Positions 26,319 through 33,791 of a stretch of DNA of 64,000 nt are shown in pieces. The DNA comes from Peptoniphilaceae bacterium (lineage in GTDB: Bacteria > Bacillota > Clostridia > Tissierellales > Peptoniphilaceae): positions 9,930 to 73,929 of the forward strand of contig CABJAE010000011.1 in assembly GCA_902363535.1 (NCBI GenBank), in the 5' to 3' direction. Below the pieces are notes generated by a model. The model saw only the letters and a program-made list of their open reading frames with translations. It ran no database searches and was not told where the DNA came from. The position numbers were made by a program, and so were the translations under genes. Within the stretch, counting starts at the first letter, position 1, and each line of letters begins with the position of its first letter.

Positions 26319-26942
26319 TTAAAACAGGCGATAGAGGCCGATGACGCGGCCAAGCACCTTGAGATCGTCCACGTAAATGGGCTCCATGGTGCTGTTTTCC
26401 GGTTGGAGACGGAAGCGTTGATTTTCTTCATCGCGATAGAAGGTCTTGATGGTCGCTTCGTCTTCGATAAGGGCCAGAATAATTTCCCCTTCCTCGGCGG
26501 AGGAGGCAGGTTCGATCAAAACCTGATCGCCGTCTAAAATGCCGGCATCGATCATGCTTTCTCCCTGAACCGTTAAAAAGAAGAGATTGCGGTCTTTTAC
26601 AAAATCCGTGGCCATGGGCACGGTGTCGGAAATATTTTCCGAAGCTAAAATGGGAAGTCCGGCGGCGACGCGGCCGAGAATAGGAATATCGGTGGTTTTC
26701 TTTTTGGCGGAGAGAAAATCGTCATCCTGACGGATTACCTCGATGGCCCGATTAATGGTGGCGCCGCGACGAATGTAATTCTTAAGTTCCAGCTTTTCTA
26801 AATTGGAGTGAACGGTGGATGTGCTCTTAATGTTGCAGCCGTTGCAGATTTCGCGAATAGAAGGGGGGTAGCCGTTGGAATCGATAAAGCGTTTAATATA
26901 AAAGAGAATTTCCATTTCCCGTTTTTCAAGATCTTCATACAT
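26319..26942 (-). CDS. lexA: SOS repressor LexA
   Basis: 207 residues. N-terminal winged HTH (PPSIREICNGCNIKSTSTV at about 26-44) and C-terminal S24 self-cleavage domain: cleavage site A94-G95, catalytic S129 (GESMIDAG) and K166. RecA filaments trigger its autocleavage, releasing SOS genes. It is divergent from a yneA-like gene, as in Bacillus, and the shared region carries several LexA-type boxes, indicating autoregulation. Confidence 0.96.
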   Translation of the reverse strand: MYEDLEKREMEILFYIKRFIDSNGYPPSIREICNGCNIKSTSTVHSNLEKLELKNYIRRGATINRAIEVIRQDDDFLSAKKKTTDIPILGRVAAGLPILASENISDTVPMATDFVKDRNLFFLTVQGESMIDAGILDGDQVLIEPASSAEEGEIILALIEDEATIKTFYRDEENQRFRLQPENSTMEPIYVDDLKVLGRVIGLYRLF

Positions 26943-26975
26943 GGTATATATCGCTCCTTTTCATGAGGTACATTT

Positions 26976-27004
26976 AGTATATCAGAGACGAACAAACATT
27001 TCAA
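26976..27004 (-). promoter_or_regulatory. lexA promoter with overlapping LexA box
   Basis: On the minus strand TTGAAA (26999-27004), 17-base spacer, TATACT (26976-26981). A LexA box CGAACAAACATTTC (26989-27002 on plus; 12 of 14 to CGAACRNRYGTTYG) covers the spacer and the -35, so LexA would repress its own gene. Confidence 0.7.
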
Positions 27005-27022
27005 ACATACATTCAAAAAAGC

Positions 27023-27078
27023 TTGACAGGAAACAATTGTTCAGATACAATTGGAACAAACGTACGAACATAGTTTCA
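27023..27078 (+). promoter_or_regulatory. yneA promoter with a cluster of LexA boxes
   Basis: TTGACA (27023-27028), 17-base spacer, TACAAT (27046-27051). Candidate LexA boxes are at 27030-27043 (within the spacer), 27053-27066 (GGAACAAACGTACG, 12 of 14) and 27065-27078 (CGAACATAGTTTCA), bracketing the -10 and the transcription start. This is a strong promoter that would be tightly shut until SOS induction. Confidence 0.75.
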
Positions 27079-27116
27079 AAACATACGATCGAACATTTAA
27101 TTTTTGGAGGCATGAA

Positions 27117-27473
27117 ATGAAAAGAGAGAAAACCATAAATCGCCCCTGTCAAATAAATAAACATCCTTCCCAACGAGCCCTTAAAAAAAGAAAGCGCCTA
27201 CGCCTGCTGCCGATTATTCTTCTTTTGTTACTGAGCATTATGGGAACCACTGTACCGAAGAGCATGGAAACCTATCAGGTGCGGGAAGAATACTGTGTCA
27301 AACCGGGAGATACCCTGTGGTCCATCGCATCGTCCTATGCCAATGAGGGCGACGATTTGCGCCTTATGATCCACCGGATGGTGGAAGCCAATGGTTTAAA
27401 GGATGACTGCACCTTAAAGCCCGGAGAGACGATTTATGTCGTATTGGAGGAACGCGAACTTCGCTCTAATTGA
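27117..27473 (+). CDS. yneA: YneA-like SOS cell-division inhibitor (TM + LysM)
   Basis: 118 residues. Basic N-terminus, one membrane helix (about 29-44), then a single extracellular LysM domain (YCVKPGDTLWSIASSYA through LKPGETIYVV). This architecture, the small size and the divergent position next to lexA all match Bacillus YneA, which delays division after DNA damage. LysM alone is common, so the function rests mainly on context. Start ATG 27117 with TTGGAGG six bases upstream. Confidence 0.8.
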   Translation: MKREKTINRPCQINKHPSQRALKKRKRLRLLPIILLLLLSIMGTTVPKSMETYQVREEYCVKPGDTLWSIASSYANEGDDLRLMIHRMVEANGLKDDCTLKPGETIYVVLEERELRSN

Positions 27474-27549
27474 ATTGATCAAGGATGACCTACCGGTGGT
27501 GTCGCGTAGCTCTCGGCGCGACCGGCACATAATTAGAAATACACAAACG

Positions 27550-27576
27550 AAAAGACGGCCAGGCGCCGTCTTTTTT
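27550..27576 (+). terminator. Terminator after yneA
   Basis: AAAAGACGGC / GCCGTCTTTTTT stem with a five-base loop and T run. Confidence 0.88.
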
Positions 27577-27996
27577 CATGCCTTTTCGGATGAACCGTTT
27601 TGGAAAGAGATAAAAGAAGAGAGAACATGATGTCGTGAGATTTAAAAGACACCCTGAATATAATTAGTCACAAAATATAAATTTTGTGACTAAAACGAAC
27701 TACTTCATAAAGAGGAGCGATCGCTAATCTTTAAGGCCCTTTAAACGGTTCTGTTTTTTCTATATGCAACGCTATGAATCTTTCATTTAAAGGTCTTAAA
27801 TTCGATTTTGCGGCTTCGTTTTTGGGCAAAGGATGAATTCCATCCCACGATCCACCTAAATTATACTTCGAAATCTCTGTCCCGTGGATCCTAACCAAAA
27901 TACCTCCGAGCGATCTTTATTTATCGTCCTAAGTACTTTTGATACTATTTATGAAATCATCTATTCAATCAAAGGACGGTTCTGCTAAGCAATCAC
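27577..27996. other. AT-rich intergenic stretch without a recognisable gene
   Basis: No open frame with a plausible ribosome binding site on either strand. Base composition is visibly more AT-rich than the flanking core genes. The only clear structure is the perfect palindrome at 27664-27693. It may be decayed or imported DNA. Confidence 0.5.
27664..27693. repeat. Perfect 13-bp inverted repeat
   Basis: TTAGTCACAAAAT (27664-27676), loop ATAA, ATTTTGTGACTAA (27681-27693), all 13 pairs matching. There is no T tract after it, so it resembles an operator or protein-binding dyad more than a terminator. No intact gene lies within 300 bases downstream. Confidence 0.7.
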
Positions 27997-28025
27997 TTGA
28001 CGTCCATCAAGAAAACAATTATGTT
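27997..28025 (+). promoter_or_regulatory. Possible promoter of the AbrB-type gene
   Basis: TTGACG (27997-28002), 17-base spacer, TATGTT (28020-28025), 40 bases before the gene. Confidence 0.5.
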
Positions 28026-28065
28026 TTAGTTAGAAAGTATGAATTTCCAACTTAAGAGGTTTATT

Positions 28066-28323
28066 ATGTTAGTTGGATTAAAAGCGAAATCACAAGTGAC
28101 CATTCCGAAAGACATCGTTCAGTCTATGGAATTAAATCAAGGCGATCAGTTTGAGGTCACCGAAGACAACGGAAAAATTGTCCTCGTGCCCGTTGCAGTC
28201 TATCCCGAACACGTTATAAGGAGCTTAAAGGCCGAAGTGAAAGAAATTAAGGAATCCATCAAAAACGGGAACCAGTTGGTTTTTGATTCCATCGACTCTC
28301 TTTTCGAGGAATTGGATAAGTAA
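28066..28323 (+). CDS. AbrB/MazE/SpoVT-type DNA-binding protein, possible orphan antitoxin
   Basis: 85 residues. N-terminal swapped-hairpin AbrB domain (GLKAKSQVTIPKDIVQSM, then LNQGDQFEV and IVLVPV), then a charged helical tail (about 50-85) like those antitoxins use to bind a toxin. Start ATG 28066 with AGAGG upstream. No full-length toxin follows: only a 19-codon frame overlaps its stop codon, then a terminator. It lies in the AT-rich patch, so acquisition and loss of a toxin is plausible. Confidence 0.75.
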   Translation: MLVGLKAKSQVTIPKDIVQSMELNQGDQFEVTEDNGKIVLVPVAVYPEHVIRSLKAEVKEIKESIKNGNQLVFDSIDSLFEELDK

Positions 28324-28382
28324 TGCCCGAAGTTTTACTTCTTTGCGATATAGGGCACCATGATGTTCTGAATAAGTTTTAA
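28323..28382 (+). CDS. 19-residue micro-ORF overlapping the AbrB-type stop
   Basis: ATG at 28323 shares a base with the AbrB-type stop (TAATG), a coupling typical of toxin-antitoxin pairs. It encodes 19 residues and ends exactly where the terminator stem begins. It may be the stub of a deleted toxin gene or may be chance. No family recognised. Confidence 0.25.
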   Translation: MPEVLLLCDIGHHDVLNKF

Positions 28383-28416
28383 AACCTCCTCTGCTTTTTG
28401 GCATAGGAGGTTTTTT
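28381..28416 (+). terminator. Terminator after the AbrB-type gene
   Basis: AAAACCTCCT (28381-28390) pairs with AGGAGGTTTT (28405-28414) and is followed by T's. Confidence 0.85.
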
Positions 28417-28691
28417 ACTGAGTGAAGGCCGGCTCATGGCGTATCGTATCATCGATTGATGATATTAAACCATGGATACCGTCGTTTCCTGATATTGACG
28501 CCGTAGAATCGAAATAGCGGGCATTTTATTCATAAAGCACATAGAAAGCCGGTTAATAATAAAAAGTATGCTATTCGTCGCTTAGAGGCCCTGAAAAATA
28601 AATTTATGATTTCAGAAAATGGTTGTATATTTATAAAATCATGTACCGGAAACGAGATCGAATGTTCGAACGTATGATTCCGTCGAACAGA
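28417..28691. other. AT-rich stretch with a possible gene remnant
   Basis: No complete gene. A 57-codon open stretch without a convincing start runs from 28507 to 28677 on the plus strand (contains RRLEALKNKF and ISENGCIFIK), coding-like in composition but unrecognised. At its end is a LexA-like sequence, CGAACGTATGATTC (28667-28680, 12 of 14 to consensus), with no gene in a position to be controlled by it. Confidence 0.3.
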
Positions 28692-29696
28692 TCATTTTTT
28701 TTCTTTTTCCGCATCCTCAAGCATTTTTTCCACGTCCTCCACATTGGCCAAGGGGTTTTGGCTCATGGTGTGGCGAATGTCTTCCATATTGACGTGAGTG
28801 TAGATTTGCGTCGTTGAAATAGACTCGTGGCCGAGAATTTCCTGAAGGGATTTCAGGTCTTCGTCGCCGAATTGATACATTAAGGTGGCAGCCGTGTGGC
28901 GCAGCTTATGCACGGTGTATTTTTTCGTATCAAATCCGGCGTTTTTCAAGTGTTTTTCCAACATATGCTGAATGGAGCGATTGCTCATGCGGCTTTTGCG
29001 CATGCTTAAAAAGAGGGCCCCTTCTTCCTCCAAACCTTCGGCCTTCCTCGCCGCCAAATAGGCATCGATGGAGCGCTGAACATTGTCGTTTAAATAGACC
29101 AGTCGTTCCTTGGAGCCCTTGCCCCAAATGCGCAGGGTGCGGTCTTTGTTTAAATCTTCCACATTTAATGATGCGAGTTCACTGAGGCGCAGGCCGCAGT
29201 TTAAAAACAGGGTGGCGATGGCGTAATCCCGCCGGCGGAAGATCTCTTTCTGTTTATAATTTTGAACGGAATGCAAGAGTCGCACGGCCTCTTCCAATGT
29301 TAAGTAGACGGGAAGAGAACGTTCGATTTTCGGCATGTCGATGTTTTCCGTCGGGTTTTTATCCAATACATCCACTTTATAGGTCAGATAGTCGAAAAAG
29401 GAGCGCACGGAAGAAATTTTTCGAAATTTCGTTCGGCTGCTATTTTGCCTTTCCCTATCCAAATAGGAAATATAGGCGTAAACATCGCTCTTGTCGATTT
29501 GTTCCAAAAGGGCCTTATCGACGGTGTCGATGTCAACTTCGTCTAAGGAATCTACGACGAGGCCTTCTTTTCGAACGCGCATATAACGAAGAAATTGTCG
29601 TATGTCGTAATAATATTCTTTTATCGTGCCGTCGCTGCGGCCTTTGGCGGCGCGCAGGTAATTTAGGTAGTCGTCCAGTATAGTTGAGCGAATCAT
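28692..29696 (-). CDS. Tyrosine recombinase of the XerC/XerD type
   Basis: 334 residues. N-terminal SAM-like core-binding domain (about 1-110) and catalytic domain with the full R-K-H-R-H-Y set in CGLRLSEL, GKGSKER, HKLRHTAATLM, LGHES and IYTHV. Likely resolves chromosome dimers, though the AT-rich patch at its 3' side means an element-borne integrase cannot be excluded. It ends in a lysine-rich tail. No inverted-repeat dif-like site was found by eye nearby. Confidence 0.85.
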   Translation of the reverse strand: MIRSTILDDYLNYLRAAKGRSDGTIKEYYYDIRQFLRYMRVRKEGLVVDSLDEVDIDTVDKALLEQIDKSDVYAYISYLDRERQNSSRTKFRKISSVRSFFDYLTYKVDVLDKNPTENIDMPKIERSLPVYLTLEEAVRLLHSVQNYKQKEIFRRRDYAIATLFLNCGLRLSELASLNVEDLNKDRTLRIWGKGSKERLVYLNDNVQRSIDAYLAARKAEGLEEEGALFLSMRKSRMSNRSIQHMLEKHLKNAGFDTKKYTVHKLRHTAATLMYQFGDEDLKSLQEILGHESISTTQIYTHVNMEDIRHTMSQNPLANVEDVEKMLEDAEKEKK

Positions 29697-29732
29697 GTGT
29701 CACCTCGTAACTATCATAGCAAAGAAAACAAG

Positions 29733-29755
29733 AAAAAACCCGCCCGTAGGCAGGT
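29733..29755 (-). terminator. Terminator after RNase Y
   Basis: Read on minus: ACCTGCC / GGCGGGT stem (one G-T pair), loop TACG, then T run, five bases beyond the rny stop. Confidence 0.85.
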
Positions 29756-29759
29756 TTTT

Positions 29760-31304
29760 TTATTTGGCGTATTCGACGGCGCGGGTTTCGCGGATCACAT
29801 TGACTTTGATCTGACCCGGGAAATCCAGCTGTGCCTCGATTTCGTTGGCGATGTTTCGAGCCGTGGTCACCATGTGGGCCTCGTCGATTTCTTTGGGCTT
29901 CACGATGATGCGCAGTTCCCGGCCGGCTTGGACGGCGTAGGATTTTTCGATGCCGTCGAAACCGGTGGCGATTTCCTCCAGCTGTTCCAACCGCTTAATG
30001 TAGTTTTCGATGGTTTCCCGTCGTGCACCGGGTCGTGCCGCGCTGATGGCGTCGGCTGCCTGCACCAAGACGGATTCCAGTGAATCGAATTCCACATCGC
30101 CGTGGTGGGCCTCGATGCCGTTAATGACGGCTTCAGGCTCCTTGTAGCGCCTAGCCAGTTCCACACCTAATTCCACGTGGGGTCCTTCCACTTCGTGGTC
30201 GATGGACTTTCCTAAGTCGTGGAGCAGGCCGGCACGTCTGGCCAGTTTCGAGTCGATGCCGATTTCTTCGGCCAAATAGCCGGCAATTTTCGACACTTCC
30301 ACGGAATGGCGCAAACAGTTTTGTCCAAAGCTGGTACGGAATTTTAAACGGCCAAGGTACTTCACCAGTTCCGGGTGAAGGCCGTGAACGCCGGCTTCGA
30401 AGGCAGCTTCTTCGCCGCTTTCCTTGATGATCTCATCTACTTCCTGTCTCGCTTTTTCTACCGTGTCTTCGATGCGCGTCGGGTGGATTCGTCCGTCGAG
30501 GACCAATTTTTCCAGAGTTAGGCGCGCGATTTCGCGGCGAATGGGGTTAAAGGAAGAGACGACGACAGCTTCCGGCGTATCGTCGATGATTAAATCGACG
30601 CCGGTTAAGGCTTCGATGGCACGAATGTTTCGGCCTTCCCGACCGATGATGCGGCCCTTCATTTCGTCGTTGGGCAAGTTCACCACGGAGACCGTGGACT
30701 CGGCCACTTCGTCGGCTGCGATCCGTTGAATGGCGTGAACGATAACGTCTTGAGCGATTTTTTTGCTTTCGTCTTTGACGTAGCGTTCGTATTCGCGAAT
30801 CTTCACCGCCGATTCTTGGGTCAGCTCGTTTTCCAATTCATTGAGAAGAATTTGTTTGGCTTCCTCTTTGGATAAGCCGGAGATCCGTTGAATTTCTTCG
30901 GACTTCTTGTCCACCAATTCATCGATAAGATCTTCCTTCTCTTGAATGCGCGCTTGTTGGTCGAAAATCTGGCTTTCCTTTTTCTCCAAGGTCGCACTTT
31001 TCGATTGAAGCAAATCTTCCTTGGAATTTAAGCGATCTTCGTAGCGCTGCAGTTCGTTTTTTCGAGCATCACTTTCCTGTTGGACCGTATCCCGAAGCTT
31101 GTGTATTTCCTCTTTCGCTTGGAATAAAATATCGCGTTTATTGTTTTCGGCTTCACGTTCCGCATCAATAATGATATTCTTTGCTAGTTCTTCCGCATGA
31201 TTGAGCTTTCCTTCAGCCAATGTTTTGCGTAAAAAATAACCAATAGCTACTCCGAGGATTCCAAATACCAATGCCCCCAGAATAGATACCAAATATGCGG
31301 GCAT
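29760..31304 (-). CDS. rny: Ribonuclease Y
   Basis: 514 residues. Membrane-anchored endoribonuclease that starts mRNA decay in Gram-positives. N-terminal membrane helix (about 5-25), long coiled coil to about 190, KH domain ([17 protein letters not shown]) and HD catalytic domain ([13 protein letters not shown]). ATG 31304 with AAGGAGG eight bases upstream. In relatives rny often follows recA directly; here the split Mre11-Rad50 genes lie between. Confidence 0.95.
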   Translation of the reverse strand: MPAYLVSILGALVFGILGVAIGYFLRKTLAEGKLNHAEELAKNIIIDAEREAENNKRDILFQAKEEIHKLRDTVQQESDARKNELQRYEDRLNSKEDLLQSKSATLEKKESQIFDQQARIQEKEDLIDELVDKKSEEIQRISGLSKEEAKQILLNELENELTQESAVKIREYERYVKDESKKIAQDVIVHAIQRIAADEVAESTVSVVNLPNDEMKGRIIGREGRNIRAIEALTGVDLIIDDTPEAVVVSSFNPIRREIARLTLEKLVLDGRIHPTRIEDTVEKARQEVDEIIKESGEEAAFEAGVHGLHPELVKYLGRLKFRTSFGQNCLRHSVEVSKIAGYLAEEIGIDSKLARRAGLLHDLGKSIDHEVEGPHVELGVELARRYKEPEAVINGIEAHHGDVEFDSLESVLVQAADAISAARPGARRETIENYIKRLEQLEEIATGFDGIEKSYAVQAGRELRIIVKPKEIDEAHMVTTARNIANEIEAQLDFPGQIKVNVIRETRAVEYAK

Positions 31305-31359
31305 ATGGAACACCTCCTTATTTAATTTTCATGATTCAAATGGTATAAACCACTTGTTT

Positions 31360-31368
31360 ATTATATCA
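31360..31368 (-). promoter_or_regulatory. Extended -10 promoter of rny
   Basis: On minus TGATATAAT (TGn plus perfect TATAAT), about 55 bases before the gene. Confidence 0.55.
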
Positions 31369-31423
31369 TAATTTGAATCTTTTGTTTCGATGATTTCTTT
31401 TCGCCACATTCTTTGCAGTAAAA

Positions 31424-31446
31424 AAAGGACCGCATGGCAGTCCCTT
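31424..31446 (-). terminator. Terminator of the ftsK-recA-Rad50 operon
   Basis: Read on minus: AAGGGACTGC / GCGGTCCTTT, ten pairs with two G-T, loop CAT, then a T run, five bases after the last gene. It gives the nine-gene operon a defined end. Confidence 0.85.
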
Positions 31447-31451
31447 GTACG

Positions 31452-32114
31452 TTAGGATTCGTCGGTCTCGGCGATGATTTCAACGACTTCGCTGATGCCG
31501 TTTCGTATATCCACGCGAAAGGCTTTGTCGCAAATGTTTGTCAGATAATCGTTGTGGGTGACCATAATGATTTGCCTGGAAAAAAGACGGGAACATTCCT
31601 TTACAAATTCCCCCATATTAAAGATGTAATCGTCGCTGATGTGCTTTCCGGGCTCGTCGAGGAAGAGGGGTCCGTCCATTTTCGGCCGGTGGTTTTCCAA
31701 AAAGGCGATGCGCAGAGCGAGGCTCACGATGTCTACGACGCCGCCGCCACGACTCATCTCCGGCTTCGTCTTTACTTTGTATTCTCCGTAATCGGATTCC
31801 ACGAAAAACTCGGCGATAGGAAGTCCACGCTTTTCGGAGAGGTCTACGATAAACCTGGAGCTGTTTTGCATAATGTAGGCGATGGATTGGGTGACGATGT
31901 CTTCGATTTGGTGCGTGGCTTGGTTTCTGGAAAAGTCGGCGGCCTTTTGCAAAAGAAAGACCACGCCGCTGAGCTTCTTCTCTTCCGCTTCCACTTCTCT
32001 GATCCCCTGCCTCTTTTTTTCCACCTGATCGAGAATGGAATCGCGAATGCCCTCCCGGCGGCTAACCTCTTTTGAAAAGGACTCAAACCGCTTATAGGCT
32101 TCTTCGTAGGTCAT
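31452..32114 (-). CDS. C-terminal half of a split Rad50/SbcC-type ATPase
   Basis: 220 residues. It begins as coiled coil (about 1-60) and continues into the second lobe of an SMC/Rad50 nucleotide-binding domain: signature SRGGG (121-125) in place of the usual LSGGE, Walker B PLFLDEP (149-155), and H-loop histidine H187 (IMVTHND). It lacks a Walker A, which is supplied by the gene at 32352-33791. Four-base ATGA overlap with the small coiled-coil gene upstream. Likely the partner subunit that completes the ATPase of an Mre11-Rad50-like complex acting on DNA ends. Confidence 0.8.
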   Translation of the reverse strand: MTYEEAYKRFESFSKEVSRREGIRDSILDQVEKKRQGIREVEAEEKKLSGVVFLLQKAADFSRNQATHQIEDIVTQSIAYIMQNSSRFIVDLSEKRGLPIAEFFVESDYGEYKVKTKPEMSRGGGVVDIVSLALRIAFLENHRPKMDGPLFLDEPGKHISDDYIFNMGEFVKECSRLFSRQIIMVTHNDYLTNICDKAFRVDIRNGISEVVEIIAETDES

Positions 32115-32350
32115 GCTTTATCCTCGGGGAGAAGTTTTTCCGCTTCGTCGAGCAGACGAAGGATTTCGGATTCCATGCGCTTGATTTCATCTTCCAAGGT
32201 CGCGGGATCGAAGCCCAGGGCTTTGATTTTTTCGTTTAATTCCTTTTCTTCCCGCTCCAGCTCTTCCATGCGCCACTCGGCGCGTTTGCGCGTGTCCTTT
32301 GCCTGCTCGTAGCGCTGATTTAATTCGCTGATCCGTTGTTCTAAATTCAT
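32111..32350 (-). CDS. Small coiled-coil protein of the split Rad50 module
   Basis: 79 residues from ATG 32350 (GGAGG seven bases upstream). Almost entirely heptad-like charged helix broken once at about 44-49 (LGFDPA), so it could form a helical hairpin. No known domain. It sits between the two ATPase halves, one base after the first and overlapping the second by four, and may supply part of the descending coiled-coil arm missing from the C-terminal half. Confidence 0.6.
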   Translation of the reverse strand: MNLEQRISELNQRYEQAKDTRKRAEWRMEELEREEKELNEKIKALGFDPATLEDEIKRMESEILRLLDEAEKLLPEDKA

Positions 32351-32351
32351 C

Positions 32352-33791
32352 CTAATCCTCCAAACTATGCTTAATGGCGTGCAGGGCCCCATCGTCTATG
32401 GGCTGTTTACACAAAGGGCAGGTGCCGGCCTCGGAAAGGCCGTTTAAGTACGCGTCCATGGCCCGTCGATCGTCGTCGACGAAGCGGGAAAGATCGGCCG
32501 AAAGCTTTTCTTTTTCATGATTGAGCCTTTTTTGTTCCTGTAAAAGAGCATGAAGGGATCGATCTTTTTCCAGTGCTTCCGTCATTTGACCGTTTAGTTT
32601 CTCCAGGCCGTCCAATTGACTGAAGCGAGCCAGGAAGGCTTCCCCCATTTTTATTCGCGCGTTTAATTCCTGAAAAGCCGCCAGCAAACTTCTGTAATCG
32701 ATGAGCTTATTGTACTTCTTTTGAACTTCCATGGATAGAATGGCACCGAGGCCTTTTGTCGCATCCAGAATCTTCTGATTTGTCGTTTTCGCCTTTTGAG
32801 CTGCTGCGAGGGAAAGATACAGGGGTAGAATATTGTCGTAGGTATTTTTAACTTCCCTCATTTCGCGAACCTTCTCCCGAAGCGTCTCCACATTTTCGTA
32901 ATTTTCAAGCACCGATGCGGTGGTCTTCCGATTGAATGCATTTTGTTTAAACAGATCTGAGAGGAGGCGCTCCCTGCCGTATTGACTTACCTTGTTTTGC
33001 AGGGAGGAAATATTTTCTCCCAATAGATCCAGTACGGCGTAGCGCTTTAAGATGTCTTCCGCCTTCCGCCGATTTTCTCTGATGGAGATGCGTTCTTGCC
33101 TATACGCCTCTGCCAATTCCATCTTTTCCCGAAGGTCCGATACGGCAAAAAGGATTTCGCTCACTTTTTCCCGAACGGCGATTTCCTCGTCCAAATCCGA
33201 AAAGGCTTTGAGGGAATCTTCCGTTTCCTGTAAATCGGCCTCGAGCATCTCCCGGCGTATGGCGATTTGTTTTTTGTCGCGAAGGGTGTCACGCATGGTT
33301 TCGTCTAACAAATCCACGCCCACCATGCGTCCGATGGCCTGGGCCTTGTATGCGTCGGTTTCCTGAAGGAGAAAGGGCCCGTCCAGTTGATCGGAAAAGT
33401 TCAGAGGCAGGGATTTTTTATCGTCCAGCATAACCTTTTTAATTCCGATCGCTTCTTCGATTTCAGCGGGTACGTTTTTTCCGAAGCCCTCGAAGATCAA
33501 CTCTTCTTCACCCGGTTGTCGCAAAATGTATTGATTCTTCGAGCGAGTGCGTTTGCGCTCCACTTCCACCTTGTTTTGAAAGCGGACAGTGACGGATACC
33601 TCCGACTCTCCTTCACGCACGAATTCCACGCCGGAGGGATCGTTAAACATGTTCCAACGCAGGGCCCGCATGATCGCTGTCTTGCCGCTGTCTGAAGGGC
33701 CTACGATGACATTGACGCCTTTAGAAAGAGAAAGTTCGGAGTACATGTGGGATTGAAAATTCACGAGAATGATTTTTTCGATGGAATTCAA
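32352..33791 (-). CDS. N-terminal half of a split Rad50/SbcC-type ATPase with zinc hook
   Basis: 479 residues. First nucleotide-binding lobe with Walker A GPSDSGKT (31-38) and a Q-loop-like NFSDQLDGPFLL near 132-143, then about 280 residues of broken coiled coil, ending in a zinc-hook motif C458-P-L-C461. The protein stops 18 residues after the hook, so the second ATPase lobe is absent and is encoded two genes downstream. In Rad50 and SbcC the hook is central. Overlaps the Mre11-like gene by 4 bases. Confidence 0.82.
   Translation of the reverse strand: MNSIEKIILVNFQSHMYSELSLSKGVNVIVGPSDSGKTAIMRALRWNMFNDPSGVEFVREGESEVSVTVRFQNKVEVERKRTRSKNQYILRQPGEEELIFEGFGKNVPAEIEEAIGIKKVMLDDKKSLPLNFSDQLDGPFLLQETDAYKAQAIGRMVGVDLLDETMRDTLRDKKQIAIRREMLEADLQETEDSLKAFSDLDEEIAVREKVSEILFAVSDLREKMELAEAYRQERISIRENRRKAEDILKRYAVLDLLGENISSLQNKVSQYGRERLLSDLFKQNAFNRKTTASVLENYENVETLREKVREMREVKNTYDNILPLYLSLAAAQKAKTTNQKILDATKGLGAILSMEVQKKYNKLIDYRSLLAAFQELNARIKMGEAFLARFSQLDGLEKLNGQMTEALEKDRSLHALLQEQKRLNHEKEKLSADLSRFVDDDRRAMDAYLNGLSEAGTCPLCKQPIDDGALHAIKHSLED

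Noticed and set aside
28507..28677. 57-codon open stretch as a real gene
   Set aside because: No start codon with a ribosome binding site, no family recognised, in AT-rich decayed sequence; kept only as a possible remnant.
28667..28680. LexA-like box near the xer 3' end as a functional SOS site
   Set aside because: No gene starts nearby in either direction, so it is probably chance or a relic.
31434..32075. 213-codon plus-strand open frame opposite the Rad50 C-half
   Set aside because: Lies antisense to a gene with clear ATPase motifs, has no ribosome binding site or family features, and begins inside the operon terminator.
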